Assembly (NCBI RefSeq): GCF_010093085.1
Contig: NZ_MSRC01000018.1
Location: forward strand, 1-64,000
Direction: 5' to 3'
From: Bacillus sp. SKDU12
Lineage (GTDB): Bacteria > Bacillota > Bacilli > Bacillales > Bacillaceae
DNA: 64,000 nucleotides
In this document: piece by piece, positions 47,479 through 55,400 of the stretch
Layout: the number at the start of each line of letters is the position of its first letter
How positions within the stretch are numbered: the stretch's first letter is position 1
The notes under the pieces: model-generated
Told to the model about the DNA's origin: nothing
Seen by the model: only the letters and a program-made list of their open reading frames with translations
The model's database searches: none
Position numbers and translations under genes: made by a program

Positions 47479-48915
47479 ATGCAGCAGCAAGGACAGCAGC
47501 AAGGCGGCATGAAGGTGAAAGTACAGCGCTTTGGCAGTTATTTGAGCGGAATGATTATGCCGAATATCGGTGCGTTTATCGCGTGGGGAATCATTACCGC
47601 GCTGTTTATTCCGGCGGGATGGTTTCCGAATGAACAGCTGAATACACTTGTCAACCCGATGATCACATATTTACTGCCGCTTTTGATAGCGTATACAGGC
47701 GGAAAAATGATTTACGATCACCGCGGCGGAGTCGTTGGTGCGACAGCGGCAATCGGAGTGATTGTAGGGTCGGATATTCCAATGTTTTTAGGCGCAATGC
47801 TGATGGGACCGCTTGGCGGATATCTCATAAAACAGACTGATAAATTGTTCAAGGAAAAAGTCAAACAAGGCTTTGAAATGCTCATCAACAACTTTACGGC
47901 AGGGATCGTCGGCGCGGCTTTAACGATTCTCGCGTTTTACGCCATCGGCCCGGTTGTCCTGACATTAAACAAATTGCTGGCGGCCGGTGTGGAAGTCATT
48001 GTACACGCTAATTTGCTGCCAGCAGCCAGCGTTTTTGTGGAACCGGCAAAAGTGCTGTTTCTCAACAATGCCATTAACCATGGAATCTTAAGCCCGATCG
48101 GAATTGAGCAAGCATCCCAAACAGGAAAATCCATTCTGTTTTTAGTAGAAGCAAACCCTGGGCCGGGGCTCGGCATTTTGCTGGCGTATATGTTCTTCGG
48201 CAAAGGTGCCTCAAAATCAACGGCTCCCGGTGCGGCGATCATCCATTTCTTGGGCGGGATTCACGAAATTTATTTCCCGTACATTTTGATGAAACCAGTT
48301 CTGATTCTGGCGGCGATTGCCGGCGGAGCAAGCGGCCTCTTAACATTTACAATCTTTAATGCCGGACTTGTCGCAGCAGCATCACCTGGAAGCGTGATCG
48401 CATTGCTGGCAATGACGCCAAGAGGCGGCTACTTCGGCGTATTGGCGGGAGTGTTGGTCGCTGCAGCTGTTTCATTCATCGTATCAGCAGTGATCCTGAA
48501 ATCTTCAAAAGCAAACGAAGAAGACCTCGCTGCGGCAGCTGAAAAAATGCAGGCCATGAAAGGGAAGAAAAGCCAAGCAGCCGCTGCTTTAGAAACGGAG
48601 CAAACGAAAGCTGAGGAAACATCTGAAATATCTTATGAAAGCGCAAACAAAATTATCTTTGCATGTGATGCGGGAATGGGATCAAGTGCCATGGGAGCAT
48701 CCATCTTACGAAACAAAGTGAAAAAAGCAGAGCTTGATATAAGTGTAGCCAACACATCCATTAATACTCTGCCAAGCGATGCGGACATTGTCATTACCCA
48801 CAAAGATTTGACAGACCGCGCGAAAGCGAAGCTGCCGAACGCGATGCACATATCAGTGGATAACTTTTTAAACAGCCCGAAATACGACGAGCTTCTCGAA
48901 AAGCTGAAAAAGTAA
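47479..48915 (+). CDS. mtlA: Mannitol-specific PTS enzyme IICB
   Basis: A 478-residue protein: EIIC membrane domain (about 12-345, starting FGSYLSGMIMPNIGAFIAWG) and cytoplasmic EIIB domain (about 385-478) with the phosphorylated cysteine in FACDAGMGSSAMGAS near residue 396. It imports D-mannitol as mannitol-1-phosphate. ATG follows ACAGGGAGGG. A linker rich in Ala, Lys and Gln joins the domains. First gene of mtlA-mtlF-mtlD. Confidence 0.96.
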   Translation: MQQQGQQQGGMKVKVQRFGSYLSGMIMPNIGAFIAWGIITALFIPAGWFPNEQLNTLVNPMITYLLPLLIAYTGGKMIYDHRGGVVGATAAIGVIVGSDIPMFLGAMLMGPLGGYLIKQTDKLFKEKVKQGFEMLINNFTAGIVGAALTILAFYAIGPVVLTLNKLLAAGVEVIVHANLLPAASVFVEPAKVLFLNNAINHGILSPIGIEQASQTGKSILFLVEANPGPGLGILLAYMFFGKGASKSTAPGAAIIHFLGGIHEIYFPYILMKPVLILAAIAGGASGLLTFTIFNAGLVAAASPGSVIALLAMTPRGGYFGVLAGVLVAAAVSFIVSAVILKSSKANEEDLAAAAEKMQAMKGKKSQAAAALETEQTKAEETSEISYESANKIIFACDAGMGSSAMGASILRNKVKKAELDISVANTSINTLPSDADIVITHKDLTDRAKAKLPNAMHISVDNFLNSPKYDELLEKLKK

Positions 48916-48939
48916 ACTCAAAGAAAGAGAGTGATACAC

Positions 48940-49371
48940 ATGCAAGTACTCGCAAAGAAAAATATTAAACTCAATCAAACAGCCGCAACAAAAGAAGAAG
49001 CCATCAAAATCGCAGGCCAAACGCTGATTGACAATGGCTATGTGACGGAAGATTACATTGGCAAAATGTTTGAACGGGAAGAAACGTCTTGTACGTTTAT
49101 GGGGAATTTCATTGCGATTCCCCACGGCACAGAAGAAGCAAAAAGCGAGGTGCTTCACTCTGGAATCTCAATCATCCAGATTCCAGACGGTGTCGAGTAC
49201 GGGGAAGGCAACACGGCAAAAGTGGTATTCGGGATTGCCGGCAAAAATAATGAGCATTTAGACATTTTATCTAACATCGCCATCATCTGCTCGGAAGAAG
49301 ACAACATTGAACGCCTGATCTCTGCTAAAAGCGAAGAAGATTTGATCGCTATTTTCGACGAGGTGAACTGA
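48940..49371 (+). CDS. mtlF: Mannitol-specific PTS enzyme IIA
   Basis: A 143-residue EIIA of the mannitol-fructose family. The phosphorylated histidine is in FIAIPHGTEEAK (His 62). It passes phosphate from HPr to the EIIB domain of MtlA and also to MtlR in its family. ATG at 48940 follows AAAGAAAGAGAG; a GTG at 48931 is rejected because it overlaps that site. One base separates its stop from the mtlD start. Confidence 0.95.
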   Translation: MQVLAKKNIKLNQTAATKEEAIKIAGQTLIDNGYVTEDYIGKMFEREETSCTFMGNFIAIPHGTEEAKSEVLHSGISIIQIPDGVEYGEGNTAKVVFGIAGKNNEHLDILSNIAIICSEEDNIERLISAKSEEDLIAIFDEVN

Positions 49372-49372
49372 C

Positions 49373-50494
49373 ATGATCGCCTTACATTTCGGTGCGGGAA
49401 ATATCGGGAGGGGGTTTATCGGCGCGCTGCTTCACCATTCCGGCTATGATGTCGTGTTTGCGGATGTGAATGATACGATGGTCAGCCTCCTTAATGAAAA
49501 AAAAGCATACACAGTGGAGCTGGCAGAAGAGGGGCATTCATCAGAGGTGATCGGTCCGGTCAGCGCCATCAATAGCAGCAGCCAGCAAGAGGAGCTGTAC
49601 CGGCTCATCAATGACGCGGCGCTTATCACGACAGCGGTCGGTCCGGCCGTGTTAAAGCTGATTGCGCCGTCTATCGCAGAAGGATTAAGACGAAGAAGCC
49701 ATGCAGCTCCCCTCAACATCATTGCCTGCGAAAACATGATCGGCGGCAGCAGCTTCTTGAAGAAAGAGGTATACAGCCATCTAACAGAAGCGGAGGGGGA
49801 ATCTGTCAGTGATATGGTTGGTTTTCCAAATTCAGCCGTTGATCGGATCGTGCCGATTCAGCATTATGAAGATCCGCTCAAAGTATCAGTTGAACCGTTT
49901 TTTGAATGGATCATTGATGAATCAGCCTTTAAAGGGAAAACCCCCGTCATAAAAGGTGCGTTGTTTGTTCATGATTTAACACCGTATATCGAACGGAAGC
50001 TGTTTACCGTCAATACCGGACACGCAGTAACAGCGTATGTAGGCTATCAGCGCGGGCTGAAAACAGTCAAAGAAGCCATCGACCATCCGGAAATCCGCCG
50101 TGTTGTTCATTCGGCGCTGCTTGAAACGGGGAACTATCTCATTAAAACGTATGGCTTTAAGCAAGCCGAACATGAACAATATATCAAAAAAATCATCGGA
50201 CGCTTTGAAAATTCATTCATTACAGACGATGTGACCCGTGTGGCGAGATCACCTCTGAGAAAACTGGGAGAGAATGATAGACTCGTAGGCCCGGCAAAGA
50301 AAATAAAAGAGCCGAATGCACTGGCGGAAGGGATTGCCGCCGCATTGCGCTTTGATTTTACTGACGACCCTGAAGCGGTTGAACTGCAAGAGCTGATTGA
50401 AGAAAAAGGATACAGCGGCGTGCTTCAAGAGGTGTGCGGCATTAAGGCTCATGAGCCGTTGCATGCCATCATTTTAAAAAAACTCAACCAATAA
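49373..50494 (+). CDS. mtlD: Mannitol-1-phosphate 5-dehydrogenase
   Basis: A 373-residue polyol dehydrogenase. HFGAGNIGRGFIGALLHHSG at the N-terminus is the NAD-binding fold; ACENMIGGS near 122 and VNTGHAVTAYVGY near 214 belong to the catalytic domain. It converts mannitol-1-phosphate to fructose-6-phosphate. Start one base after mtlF with GACGAGGTG as part of the coupling region. Confidence 0.95.
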   Translation: MIALHFGAGNIGRGFIGALLHHSGYDVVFADVNDTMVSLLNEKKAYTVELAEEGHSSEVIGPVSAINSSSQQEELYRLINDAALITTAVGPAVLKLIAPSIAEGLRRRSHAAPLNIIACENMIGGSSFLKKEVYSHLTEAEGESVSDMVGFPNSAVDRIVPIQHYEDPLKVSVEPFFEWIIDESAFKGKTPVIKGALFVHDLTPYIERKLFTVNTGHAVTAYVGYQRGLKTVKEAIDHPEIRRVVHSALLETGNYLIKTYGFKQAEHEQYIKKIIGRFENSFITDDVTRVARSPLRKLGENDRLVGPAKKIKEPNALAEGIAAALRFDFTDDPEAVELQELIEEKGYSGVLQEVCGIKAHEPLHAIILKKLNQ

Positions 50495-50501
50495 ATCATC
50501 A

Positions 50502-50532
50502 CCCTGTGACAGCATGTCGCGGGGGTTTTTTA
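50502..50532 (+). terminator. Terminator of mtlAFD
   Basis: CCCTGTGACA, GCA loop, TGTCGCGGGG and TTTTTT follow the mtlD stop by about ten bases. The stem has mismatches. Confidence 0.7.
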
Positions 50533-50561
50533 GTGAAAAACACTTTCGATAACCGGGGAAG

Positions 50562-50686
50562 GGGAAACAATCCGAGATTGCGGTAATACCGGGGGTGGCT
50601 GCTGCTGAGGTGCAAGGAAGTTTGTGATGATGTTCCATAGAACACGGTGGATGGTGTCTGAAGACGAGGTCCATACGTCTGCCTGA
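50562..50686 (+). pseudogene. ycsA: Remnant of ycsA (tartrate dehydrogenase)
   Basis: In strain 168 ycsA follows mtlD. Here only about 125 bp remain. The frame from 50565 reads KQSEIAVIPG then VAAAEVQGSL before stops; the 168 protein, as I recall it, begins MKQFEIAAIPGDGVGKEV and continues with AAAE. GGG stands where ATG is expected. After a shift, MVSEDEVHT corresponds to MMPEDGIHT of the intact protein. The rest of the gene (about 900 bp) is missing. This isocitrate/isopropylmalate dehydrogenase-family gene is thus inactivated by deletions and point changes. Confidence 0.78.
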
Positions 50687-50772
50687 CGAAAAAGTCCGCC
50701 AAAGACTAACCAAAAAGAATCAAATGCTGTATAATGATTTGGAATTCTTAGGAAGGTAATGGGTGAAGGAAG

Positions 50773-51336
50773 TTGAATACAGAAACAATTACAGTAAAGA
50801 AAAAAAGAAAAACGAAATGGATCGTTGTACTCAGTATCATTTTAATCGCAGTGCTTATTTTTACGGTCAGAATGGCGTTTTACAGGCCTTTTCTTGTTGA
50901 AGGCTCATCAATGGCTCCGACGCTTAAAGACTCGGAAAGAATTTTTGTGGATAAAGGAGCCAAATATACAGGCGGTTTTCACAGAGGCGACATCATAGTC
51001 ATTCAAGACAAAACGAGCGGCCGCTCATTTATCAAACGTTTGATCGGTTTACCAGGTGACAGTGTGAAAATGAGGAATGATCAGCTATACATAAATGATA
51101 AAAAAGTGGAAGAGCCGTACCTTAAGGAACATAGACAAGAGTCTAAAGAGATGGGTGTAAGCTTAACAGCTGACTTTGAAGTCGAGGTTCCATCCGGCAA
51201 ATATTTTGTAATGGGAGATAACCGTCTCAATTCGATGGATAGCAGAAACGGAATGGGGATGCCATCTGAGGAAGATATCGTCGGTACTGAATCACTCGTC
51301 TTTTATCCGTTCGGTGAGATGAGACAAGCAAAATAA
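50773..51336 (+). CDS. sipU: Type I signal peptidase SipU
   Basis: A 187-residue signal peptidase: one N-terminal membrane anchor (about 14-34), catalytic Ser in VEGSSMAPTL near 47, catalytic Lys in SFIKRLIGLPGD near 87 and the GDNRLNSMDSR box near 153. It cleaves signal peptides of secreted proteins as one of several B. subtilis isozymes. TTG start at 50773 follows AAGGTAATGGGTGAAGGA. Confidence 0.93.
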   Translation: MNTETITVKKKRKTKWIVVLSIILIAVLIFTVRMAFYRPFLVEGSSMAPTLKDSERIFVDKGAKYTGGFHRGDIIVIQDKTSGRSFIKRLIGLPGDSVKMRNDQLYINDKKVEEPYLKEHRQESKEMGVSLTADFEVEVPSGKYFVMGDNRLNSMDSRNGMGMPSEEDIVGTESLVFYPFGEMRQAK

Positions 51337-51497
51337 AAACCTAATGGACTGAGCGCCGCGGACAACATGTATGCGCGTGTAAGAACAACCGGATGAAACA
51401 GAGTAGGACTCACAATCGTTGCCCTGCACTCACAAAGATTTGCCTCCCGGCGTTCAGCTTCCGGCTGATTGATAATAGTCAAAAAAGGAGAGATAAA

Positions 51498-51890
51498 ATG
51501 AACTCATTTCCTTTGCCTCATCGCTATCCGTTTATGTTTATTGACGGCGTGACGGAAAGCGAGCCCGGCAAACATGCGGCAGCTTATAAGCTGGTCAGTG
51601 AGAACGACTGGTTTATTACTGACACGCAAACAGAAATGCCTTTTTCACTTGTGGTTGAAGCGCTTGCGCAAACCGCGGCTTTTACAGGAATGACAGCTGA
51701 GAATAGCTTGGGCTTACTGTCTTCTGTGAAGAAGGCGGAAAAGCTTGGAGCGGCCGTACCTGGTGATCGGCTTGATCTTACGTTTAAAGTGACGCGCAAT
51801 CGGCGCGGGTTTGTGTTTGGACATGCTAAAGCGACAGTAGGCGGTTTGCCTGTTGCTGAAGCTGATATCAGCATTTATATCCAAAAATGA
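51498..51890 (+). CDS. ycsD: FabZ-like hydroxyacyl-ACP dehydratase YcsD
   Basis: A 130-residue hot-dog-fold protein: FPLPHRYPFMFIDGVTE at the N-terminus carries the catalytic-site His, and PFSLVVEALAQTAAFTGM near 51 the central helix with Glu. It resembles FabZ but is divergent, so the substrate is uncertain. ATG at 51498 follows AAAAAAGGAGAG. The 160 bp upstream after sipU hold no other gene that I can support. Confidence 0.83.
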   Translation: MNSFPLPHRYPFMFIDGVTESEPGKHAAAYKLVSENDWFITDTQTEMPFSLVVEALAQTAAFTGMTAENSLGLLSSVKKAEKLGAAVPGDRLDLTFKVTRNRRGFVFGHAKATVGGLPVAEADISIYIQK

Positions 51891-51892
51891 AA

Positions 51893-51925
51893 AAAACCCT
51901 TCACACCAATTTGTGAGGGGTTCTA
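51893..51925 (-). terminator. Terminator between ycsD and the 54-residue gene
   Basis: On the minus strand AACCCCTCACA, AATTGG, TGTGAAGGGTTTTTTTC forms a hairpin with a good T run after the small minus-strand gene. On the plus strand the T run is poor, so it mainly serves the minus gene. Confidence 0.72.
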
Positions 51926-52090
51926 TTATTTCGTATCATAATCCCGTTCGCTTTGTGAATTGTTTCTTTGCTGCCGTTTGTGTTTTTCATCATTCATGTT
52001 TTCCTTGAGCTCTTCATTTGGAATCGGATCTGTTAAGTCATTGTGTTCAGGATTTTCATTTGGTTTGTTTTGCTGTTTTCTTTCTGCCAT
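51926..52090 (-). CDS. Small hydrophilic protein (54 residues)
   Basis: ATG at 52090 lies seven bases after GAGGTGAT. The 54-codon frame reads MAERKQQNKPNENPEHNDLT and ends SQSERDYDTK; it is highly polar (Asn, Gln, Glu, Lys rich), has no cysteine or hydrophobic core, and looks disordered. A terminator follows. The size and composition recall small acid-soluble or stress proteins of bacilli, but I do not recognise a family. Good ribosome binding site, fitting terminator and clean spacing support a real gene, convergent with ycsD. Confidence 0.7.
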   Translation of the reverse strand: MAERKQQNKPNENPEHNDLTDPIPNEELKENMNDEKHKRQQRNNSQSERDYDTK

Positions 52091-52220
52091 ACTATCACCT
52101 CACCATTTGTTTTCCTCTTATTGGCACGCCTCAAACATGTGAAATCGCTTTTTTGTTCCGCCGGGTATAATGTATTAGAATAGAAAGAAGCACAAGTAAA
52201 AGATAAAGAGAGGTACATAT

Positions 52221-52970
52221 ATGTCTATTCAAAGAGAAGATGTAGATATCAAGCTGATTGCAATTGATATGGATGGCACGCTGCTGAATGACGAGCAGCT
52301 GATCTCAGATGGAAACCGCAAAGCCATACGTGAAGCCGAGGATAAAGGCGTGCATGTGGTGATCAGCACGGGCCGGACGCTGATGACGTGCCGGGAGCTG
52401 GCGGAATCGCTTGAGCTGTCGTCTTTTTTAATCACAGCAAACGGCAGCGAAATCTGGGACTCGAATTTTCAATTGGTGGAACGAAAGCTGCTCCATACGG
52501 ATCATATTCAAATGATGTGGGAGTTGCGGAATAAGCATAACACCAACTTCTGGGCTTCTACCGTTGATAAAGTATGGAGAGGCGAGTTTCCTGAAAATAT
52601 TACAGACCATGAATGGCTCAAATTCGGCTTTGAGATTGAGGATGACGACATCCGAAACGAGGTGCTGGAGGAGCTGAGAAAAAATAAAGAGCTCGAAATC
52701 ACCAATTCAAGCCCGACAAACATTGAGGTCAACGCGCTTGGCATCAACAAAGCCGCAGCTCTTGCAAAGGTTTCTGAAAAACTCGGCTTTACGATGGAAA
52801 ATGTGATGGCGATGGGTGACAGCCTCAATGACATCGCAATGATCAAAGAAGCGGGTTTGGGCGTCGCGATGGGCAATGCGCAAGACACCGTGAAAGAAAC
52901 GGCTGATTGGATCACAGCGACAAATAGTGAGGATGGTGTCGCTAAAGCGATTCGCCAGTGGGTATTATAG
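52221..52970 (+). CDS. ycsE: Cof-type HAD phosphatase YcsE
   Basis: A 249-residue haloacid dehalogenase-superfamily phosphatase: motif I AIDMDGTLLND (nucleophile Asp near 16), motif II STGRT near 49, and motif IV MAMGDSLNDIAMI near 195. It belongs to the Cof subfamily with a C2B cap; in B. subtilis YcsE is reported as a 5-amino-6-ribitylamino-uracil phosphate phosphatase of riboflavin synthesis, which I recall but cannot read from sequence. ATG follows AAAGAGAGG. Confidence 0.88.
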   Translation: MSIQREDVDIKLIAIDMDGTLLNDEQLISDGNRKAIREAEDKGVHVVISTGRTLMTCRELAESLELSSFLITANGSEIWDSNFQLVERKLLHTDHIQMMWELRNKHNTNFWASTVDKVWRGEFPENITDHEWLKFGFEIEDDDIRNEVLEELRKNKELEITNSSPTNIEVNALGINKAAALAKVSEKLGFTMENVMAMGDSLNDIAMIKEAGLGVAMGNAQDTVKETADWITATNSEDGVAKAIRQWVL

Positions 52971-53000
52971 AAAAGAGAGTCCTAAGAGGGACTCTTTTTT
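52971..53000 (+). terminator. Terminator of ycsE
   Basis: AAAAGAGAGTCC, TAAGA loop, GGGACTCTTTTTT directly after the ycsE stop. Confidence 0.87.
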
Positions 53001-53097
53001 AGTTTGGCAGGTTTTCTTCTGGGACCATGGTAGGTTTTCTGACAAAAGTATTTCACAAACTGAGATGATTAAATTATAATAAAGCAAAGTTCAAAGA

Positions 53098-53117
53098 TTC
53101 GGAATAGTGGTTCCGAA
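53098..53117. promoter_or_regulatory. Candidate KipR operator
   Basis: TTCGGAA, six bases, TTCCGAA is a perfect inverted repeat 55 bp upstream of ycsF. TACAAT (53124-53129) follows and may be the -10 element, so the repeat covers the -35 region. Its form (two halves with GGAA/TTCC) suits an IclR-type repressor, and the operon encodes one, KipR. Confidence 0.6.
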
Positions 53118-53171
53118 TTTCGGTACAATAAATACATAAAGCACATCGTTTGCTTTGGCAGGAGGGATTCT

Positions 53172-53945
53172 GTGTTTCAAGTTGATTTGAACTGTGATTT
53201 AGGAGAAAGCTTCGGAGCCTACACGATAGGCCTTGATCAAGATATTTTAGAGTATGTCACATCTGCGAATATCGCATGCGGATTTCATGCCGGAGATCCC
53301 GGTGTTATGCGGAAAACCGTTGCGCTTGCGGCAGAAAAAGGCGTGAAAATCGGTGCGCATCCGGGTTTGCCGGATTTACTAGGCTTTGGGCGACGCAATA
53401 TGGCGATTTCTCCTGAGGAAGCATATGATCTCGTCGTTTATCAAATAGGCGCGCTCTCCGGTTTTCTGAAAGCAGAGGGGCTTCACATGCAGCACGTCAA
53501 GCCGCATGGCGCTTTATACAATATGGCTGCAGTCGATCAAAAGCTGTCGGATGCTATTGCGAGAGCTGTCTATAAGATCGATCCCGGCTTGATTCTTTTC
53601 GGTCTTGCTGAGAGCGAGCTCGTAAAAGCGGGAGAACGGATCGGACTGCAAACAGCGAGTGAAGTGTTTGCCGACAGAACATACCAAGCGGACGGCACAC
53701 TGACACCGCGCTCTCAGCCGAATGCACTCATTGAAAGCGATGAAGCGGCTGTCACCCAGGTGATCAAAATGGTGAAGGCAGGAACGGTCACATCTCAGCA
53801 AGGCCACGATGTGTCTTTAAAAGCAGATACCGTTTGCATTCATGGTGATGGGGCCCACGCGCTGACATTTGTGCAAAAAATCAGAAAAGATCTTAAAGCG
53901 GCACAAATTGAAGTGACTGCTATTTCAGCACAGAAGCAGATATAA
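53172..53945 (+). CDS. pxpA: 5-oxoprolinase subunit A (LamB/YcsF family)
   Basis: A 257-residue protein (ycsF): [17 protein letters not shown] at the start, [17 protein letters not shown] near 33, and VKPHGALYN near 113. With KipI (PxpB) and KipA (PxpC) it forms the ATP-dependent 5-oxoprolinase that opens pyroglutamate to glutamate. GTG start follows AGGAGGGATTCT. First gene of the kip operon. Confidence 0.92.
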   Translation: MFQVDLNCDLGESFGAYTIGLDQDILEYVTSANIACGFHAGDPGVMRKTVALAAEKGVKIGAHPGLPDLLGFGRRNMAISPEEAYDLVVYQIGALSGFLKAEGLHMQHVKPHGALYNMAAVDQKLSDAIARAVYKIDPGLILFGLAESELVKAGERIGLQTASEVFADRTYQADGTLTPRSQPNALIESDEAAVTQVIKMVKAGTVTSQQGHDVSLKADTVCIHGDGAHALTFVQKIRKDLKAAQIEVTAISAQKQI

Positions 53946-53959
53946 AGGAGGAGCAATAG

Positions 53960-55174
53960 ATGGAGCAGAAGAAAAAAACGGCAGGAAAAAAAGCGGGCAA
54001 CTGGTCATTACTGATGGGTGCCGCCTTTTTAATGGCGACATCAGCGATAGGCCCGGGTTTCCTGACACAAACTGCAACATTCACAAACACACTCGCAGCA
54101 AGCTTCGGTTTTGTCATCTTGATTTCTATCATTTTGGATATATTCGCGCAAACGAATGTGTGGCGCATCATTGCAGTCTCTGGAAAACGCGGACAGGAAA
54201 TTGCGAATATGGTGTTTCCGGGACTGGGATATTTCATCGCTATACTCGTCGTGCTTGGCGGATTAGCTTTTAATATCGGAAATATCGGAGGTGCCGGTCT
54301 GGGTCTTCAAGTCCTATTCGGCATTACACCAGAAACAGGCGCATTGGTCAGTGCTGTCATTGCCATTTTAATCTTTTTAATTAAAGAAGCAGGAAAAGCG
54401 ATGGACCGTTTTACGCAAATCGCGGGCTTTGCCATGATCATCTTAACGCTGTACGTCGCAATCACGTCTACGCCGCCAGTTGGACATGCTGTGGCAAATA
54501 CTTTTGCTCCTGAGCAAATTAGTATATTTGCAATTGTAACACTTGTCGGCGGGACAGTAGGCGGATACATCACCTTTGCTGGCGGTCACCGCTTGCTTGA
54601 TGCAGGCATTAAAGGGAAGGAATCCATCCCGCAGGTGACAAAAAGCTCGGTCGCCGGAATTTTGATTACATCTATTATGCGAATTGCCCTTTTTTTAGCT
54701 GTGCTCGGCGTTGTGGCAAAAGGCCTGCACATCGATGAAAGCAACCCTGCAGCTTCAGTCTTCAAGCTTGCTGCTGGAAACGTCGGTTATAAAATTTTCG
54801 GATTAATCATGTGGTCTGCGGCCATTACCTCTGTTATCGGAGCGGCCTATACATCTGTTTCGTTCTTTAAAACCTTTTCTCCGAAAATTGAAAAGAATTC
54901 ACGCGGCATCATTATCGGATTTATCGTGATTTCTACGTTAGCTTTTATCACAATCGGACAGCCTGCGAAAATCCTCGTGCTTGTCGGTTCGCTGAATGGC
55001 TTGATTCTGCCGATCGCGCTCGGAACTTTGCTGATTGCCGCATATAAGAAAAAGATTGTTGGTGATTATAAGCATCCGCTTTGGCTGACTGTTTCAGGGG
55101 CACTTGTTGTTATTGTCATGGCTATTATGGGACTCTACACGTTATTAACACAACTTCCTAAATTGTGGAGTTAA
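53960..55174 (+). CDS. ycsG: NRAMP-family transporter YcsG
   Basis: A 404-residue membrane protein with about 11 helices, related to the NRAMP superfamily (GAAFLMATSAIGPGFLTQTA near residue 20). The classical metal motif DPGN is not present; GPGF stands there, so it may move an organic substrate rather than divalent metal ions. Its place between ycsF and kipI suggests uptake of 5-oxoproline or a related compound (inference). ATG follows AAAGGAGGAGC. Confidence 0.87.
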   Translation: MEQKKKTAGKKAGNWSLLMGAAFLMATSAIGPGFLTQTATFTNTLAASFGFVILISIILDIFAQTNVWRIIAVSGKRGQEIANMVFPGLGYFIAILVVLGGLAFNIGNIGGAGLGLQVLFGITPETGALVSAVIAILIFLIKEAGKAMDRFTQIAGFAMIILTLYVAITSTPPVGHAVANTFAPEQISIFAIVTLVGGTVGGYITFAGGHRLLDAGIKGKESIPQVTKSSVAGILITSIMRIALFLAVLGVVAKGLHIDESNPAASVFKLAAGNVGYKIFGLIMWSAAITSVIGAAYTSVSFFKTFSPKIEKNSRGIIIGFIVISTLAFITIGQPAKILVLVGSLNGLILPIALGTLLIAAYKKKIVGDYKHPLWLTVSGALVVIVMAIMGLYTLLTQLPKLWS

Positions 55175-55193
55175 TAAAATAAAGGCGGAGCAA

Positions 55194-55387
55194 GTAAACA
55201 AAACGGTGCCGGAGGATGCGTGCCTGATACGAGAGGGGAAAATAACCGATCCGATGTTAGCCGGTTATGAATGTAAAACCTGAAATGGTCATCACACATG
55301 CGCCGGGGGACCTGCTCATTACAGATAGATGAGAGGAGTCGCTTGCGGTGCTGTATCCTCTCGTCCTCCTAACGAACGAGAAATAAA
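55194..55387 (+). pseudogene. ycsI: Remnant of ycsI (DUF1445, D-glutamate cyclase-like)
   Basis: In strain 168 ycsI (about 257 codons) lies between ycsG and kipI. Here 225 bp remain. One frame from 55194 reads NKTVPEDACLIREGKITDP and MLAGYE, like the N-terminus of DUF1445 proteins (IREGK-x-x-x-P), with GTA where the start is expected. A second frame reads MNVKPEMVITHAPGDLLITD, the conserved C-terminal motif (ITHAPGxxxITD), then TGA and EESLAVL. About 600 bp in the middle are gone. The family includes D-glutamate cyclase, which makes 5-oxoproline. Confidence 0.82.
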
Positions 55388-55400
55388 AGAGGTGAGAAAG

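Noticed and set aside
50474-50713. Minus-strand frame of 79 codons after mtlD
   Set aside because: No ribosome binding site and no recognisable product; it overlaps the ycsA remnant, which explains the sequence better.
51393-51497. N-terminal extension of ycsD starting MKQSRTHNRC
   Set aside because: The extension lacks a ribosome binding site and any family similarity; ATG at 51498 follows AAAAAAGGAGAG and begins the FabZ-like fold.
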